Assembly: GCF_000717335.1 (NCBI RefSeq) | Contig: NZ_JNYZ01000001.1 | Location: forward strand, 186,001-250,000 | Direction: 5' to 3' | From: Amycolatopsis jejuensis | Lineage (GTDB): Bacteria; Actinomycetota; Actinomycetes; Mycobacteriales; Pseudonocardiaceae | DNA: 64,000 nt | Part shown: positions 62,554 to 64,000 of the stretch, one piece after another | How the letters are laid out: each line of letters starts with the position of its first letter | Position numbering within the stretch: position 1 is the first letter of the stretch | Made by a program: the position numbers and the translations under genes | Notes under the pieces: model-generated | The model's input: the letters and a program-made list of their open reading frames with translations, nothing else | What the model was told of the DNA's origin: nothing | The model's database searches: none

Positions 62554-63405
62554 TCAGCCCGCGGCCGGGATGTCGACGCGCACCGTCTCGATCACGGAAT
62601 CGCTCGTCATCGTGGCGAGGGTCGACGGGTCGGAGGTGACGCTGCAGACGAACAAGGTACGGCCGTCGTCTCCGCCGAGGCACGGCGCGATCGGCATCCG
62701 GCCGGGAGTGGGGATCACGGCGGTGACCTCTCCCCCGGCGACCACCCGGCGCACCTCGGCTTGCATCGGTGCGCACACCCAGATGCCGTTCTGCTCGTCG
62801 ATCGTGATCCCGTCGGGTCCGGCCGGGCTCAGGTCCGCCCAGACCCGCCGCCCGGACAGCGTGCCGTCGGAGGCCACGTCGAACCCGGTGAGCTCCTGGG
62901 CCGGTAACGACGCGACGACGTATTGGGTGCCGTCGGGCGAGAGGACGGGGCCGTTGGGCGCATCCATCCGCTCGGCCACGATGCGCGCCGAACCGTCCGG
63001 ATCGACCCGGATGATGCTGCCCGTCCCGCTCAGCGGCCGCGCGGCGGTGATCTCGTCGGTGCCGCTCGCCCCGACGTACGCCCGCCCTTCGGGGTCCACG
63101 ACCATGTCGTTGAGCGGGCCCACCGCGAGCCCGGCGAGGTCGGCGTGGGTCACGACCGACCCGTCGGGCTCGACGCGCAGCAGCACCGGCCGCGCCATAT
63201 CGGCGATCAGCAGGCGCCCGTCGGGGAGGAAGCCGAGCCCCGCGGGCAGATCCCCCTCGCCGAACTGGACTACGACGTCGGCTTGGCCATGGCTGTCCAC
63301 CGTCATCACCCGGCGGGCGAAGATGTCAGAGAACCACAGCCGTCCGCGGTGCCACCGCGGACACTCGGCGAAGCTGAGACCGGTAAGCAGGGGTTCGAGT
63401 GGCAT
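62554..63405 (-). CDS. SMP-30/gluconolactonase-family lactonase
   Basis: A 283-residue six-bladed propeller protein: ECPRWHRGRLWFSDIF (metal Glu at the N-terminus), VGPLNDMVVDPEGRAYVG, MDAPNGPVLSPDGTQYVV and DGITIDEQNGIWVC, carrying the Asn/Asp metal ligands of SMP-30 lactonases. Hydrolysis of a lactone product of a Baeyer-Villiger enzyme is the likely role. ATG at 63405 with AAGG upstream is preferred over GTG 63414. Divergent from the last luciferase-like gene across operator site 5. Confidence 0.9.
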   Translation of the reverse strand: MPLEPLLTGLSFAECPRWHRGRLWFSDIFARRVMTVDSHGQADVVVQFGEGDLPAGLGFLPDGRLLIADMARPVLLRVEPDGSVVTHADLAGLAVGPLNDMVVDPEGRAYVGASGTDEITAARPLSGTGSIIRVDPDGSARIVAERMDAPNGPVLSPDGTQYVVASLPAQELTGFDVASDGTLSGRRVWADLSPAGPDGITIDEQNGIWVCAPMQAEVRRVVAGGEVTAVIPTPGRMPIAPCLGGDDGRTLFVCSVTSDPSTLATMTSDSVIETVRVDIPAAG

Positions 63406-63451
63406 AGGTGGCACCTTTCGCGTCGGGCCGGGAAATCTGTTCCGCTCGGAG

Positions 63452-63467
63452 CCTTAAACGTATAAGG
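63452..63467. promoter_or_regulatory. LacI-type operator, site 5
   Basis: CCTTAAACGTATAAGG differs from the perfect palindrome at one base. It lies 46 bp from the SMP-30 start and 44 bp from the divergent luciferase-like start, so one site may serve both. Confidence 0.7.
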
Positions 63468-63511
63468 TACCGCACACGGGAGTCCCCGCGCACGTTCGAC
63501 GAGGAGCAGCG

Positions 63512-64000
63512 GTGAAACTTGGCGTTCATTTCTACGTGACGGGATACACGATCGACCCGGTCACGATCGCACGCGCGGTGGAGGAGGCCGGGTTCGAGTC
63601 CTTCTGGGTGCCCGAACACGCGGTGCTGCCCACCAATCCGACGACGCCGTTCGCGATGACCGGCGGGGAGACGCCGCGGCTCTACGGCGAGATGGCGGAT
63701 CCGTTCGTGCTGCTTTCGTTCGTCGCTGCCGCGACGACGGAACTCAAGCTGGGCACCGGCGTGTGCATCATCCCGGAACGGCACCCGCTCCTGCTGGCAA
63801 AAATGATCGGCACCCTCGACAATTTCTCCCGCGGCAGGCTGCTGCTGGGTGCCGGGCTCGGCTGGATGCGCGAGGAAATCGAGCTGTTCGGCGTGGACTT
63901 CGCGCAACGCTGGTCCTTCACCCGCGAAACGATCGAAGCGCTGAAAGCGTTGTGGGCCAACAACGGGACGGCGGCTTACGAGGGTGACCACGTCAATTTC
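63512..64000 (+). CDS. Luciferase-like (F420-type) oxidoreductase, 3' end outside window
   Basis: The frame from GTG 63512 (ribosome site GAGGAG) stays open to the window end, giving 163 residues: KLGVHFYVTGYTIDPVTIAR, GFESFWVPEHAVLPT, LGTGVCIIPERHPLLLAKMIGTLDNFSRGRLLLGAGLGWMREE. This is the N-terminal half of an LLM protein of the F420-dependent type. It is divergent from SMP-30 and shares operator site 5. Full function not decidable. Confidence 0.88.
   Translation, partial: MKLGVHFYVTGYTIDPVTIARAVEEAGFESFWVPEHAVLPTNPTTPFAMTGGETPRLYGEMADPFVLLSFVAAATTELKLGTGVCIIPERHPLLLAKMIGTLDNFSRGRLLLGAGLGWMREEIELFGVDFAQRWSFTRETIEALKALWANNGTAAYEGDHVNF

Overview
The window is 64 kb of very GC-rich DNA with GTG starts, many 1-4 nt ATGA/GTGA/TGATG gene overlaps and actinobacterial-type enzymes (F420/FMN luciferase-like oxidoreductases, many acyl-CoA enzymes, type I Baeyer-Villiger monooxygenases). 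It reads as chromosome of a soil actinomycete, most likely Amycolatopsis or another Pseudonocardiaceae; that placement is inference from style and gene content only. No rRNA, tRNA, complete insertion sequence, CRISPR array or origin was seen.

Layout. (1) 1-4.7 kb, plus: tail of an oligopeptide-type ABC operon (fused double ATPase, cut by the window edge) with an alpha/beta peptidase-like hydrolase, a Rieske oxygenase of the glycine-betaine/carnitine type and a DAO-type flavoprotein, probably for an N-methylated amino acid or betaine. (2) 4.7-8.3 kb: an AraC regulator divergent from an aromatic-acid MFS symporter and an arylsulfotransferase-like beta-propeller protein. (3) 8.3-17.0 kb, minus: an uncharacterised three-gene cassette: a peptidoglycan-binding-like protein with a PD-(D/E)XK-like motif, a 1168-residue beta-rich protein, and a 1367-residue protein starting with a seven-repeat PLL/tachylectin-like propeller. 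(4) 17.1-19.3 kb, minus: MaoC hydratase and crotonase, then a deleted SDR remnant, a palindromic operator and a TetR remnant. (5) 19.4-25.9 kb: a five-gene minus-strand operon (adenosine-deaminase-like, NtaA/RutA-class monooxygenase, flavin reductase, NCS1 permease, aldo/keto reductase) divergent from a LysR gene with a perfect T-N11-A box; it looks like uptake and oxidation of an N-heterocycle. (6) 25.9-28.6 kb: a gene graveyard (glycosyltransferase-like fragment, frameshifted DrrA-type ATPase), an intact LysR gene and degenerate tandem repeats.

(7) 28.5-64 kb: a large catabolic island. It has two Baeyer-Villiger monooxygenases each near an NTF2-like protein, an SDR, a LacI regulator, a five-component peptide-type ABC importer, esterases, a RibBA flavin-precursor enzyme, a GMC oxidoreductase with its small subunit, cupin and VOC proteins, a Cys-less thiolase with a DUF35 partner, three acyl-CoA dehydrogenases, two crotonases, an acyl-CoA ligase, a fused double CoA-transferase, an aldehyde dehydrogenase, a cyclase-family hydrolase, SMP-30 lactonase and three luciferase-like oxidoreductases. 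Together these fit ring opening of a cyclic ketone (monooxygenase to lactone, esterase, aldehyde oxidation), CoA activation and beta-oxidation with aldolytic cleavage, as for a terpenoid, steroid-like or macrocyclic substrate.

The most informative observation is a 16-bp palindrome, consensus CCTTAAACGTTTAAGG, at five intergenic places in the island (31.77, 42.69, 49.74, 61.15, 63.46 kb) plus a pair of half-site-like matches inside the substrate-binding-protein gene (33.45 kb) where rare AT-ending codons are used. The LacI protein encoded at 31.9 kb is the natural candidate to bind it, which would make the island one regulon. The other main candidate for new biology is the 8.3-17 kb giant-protein cassette.
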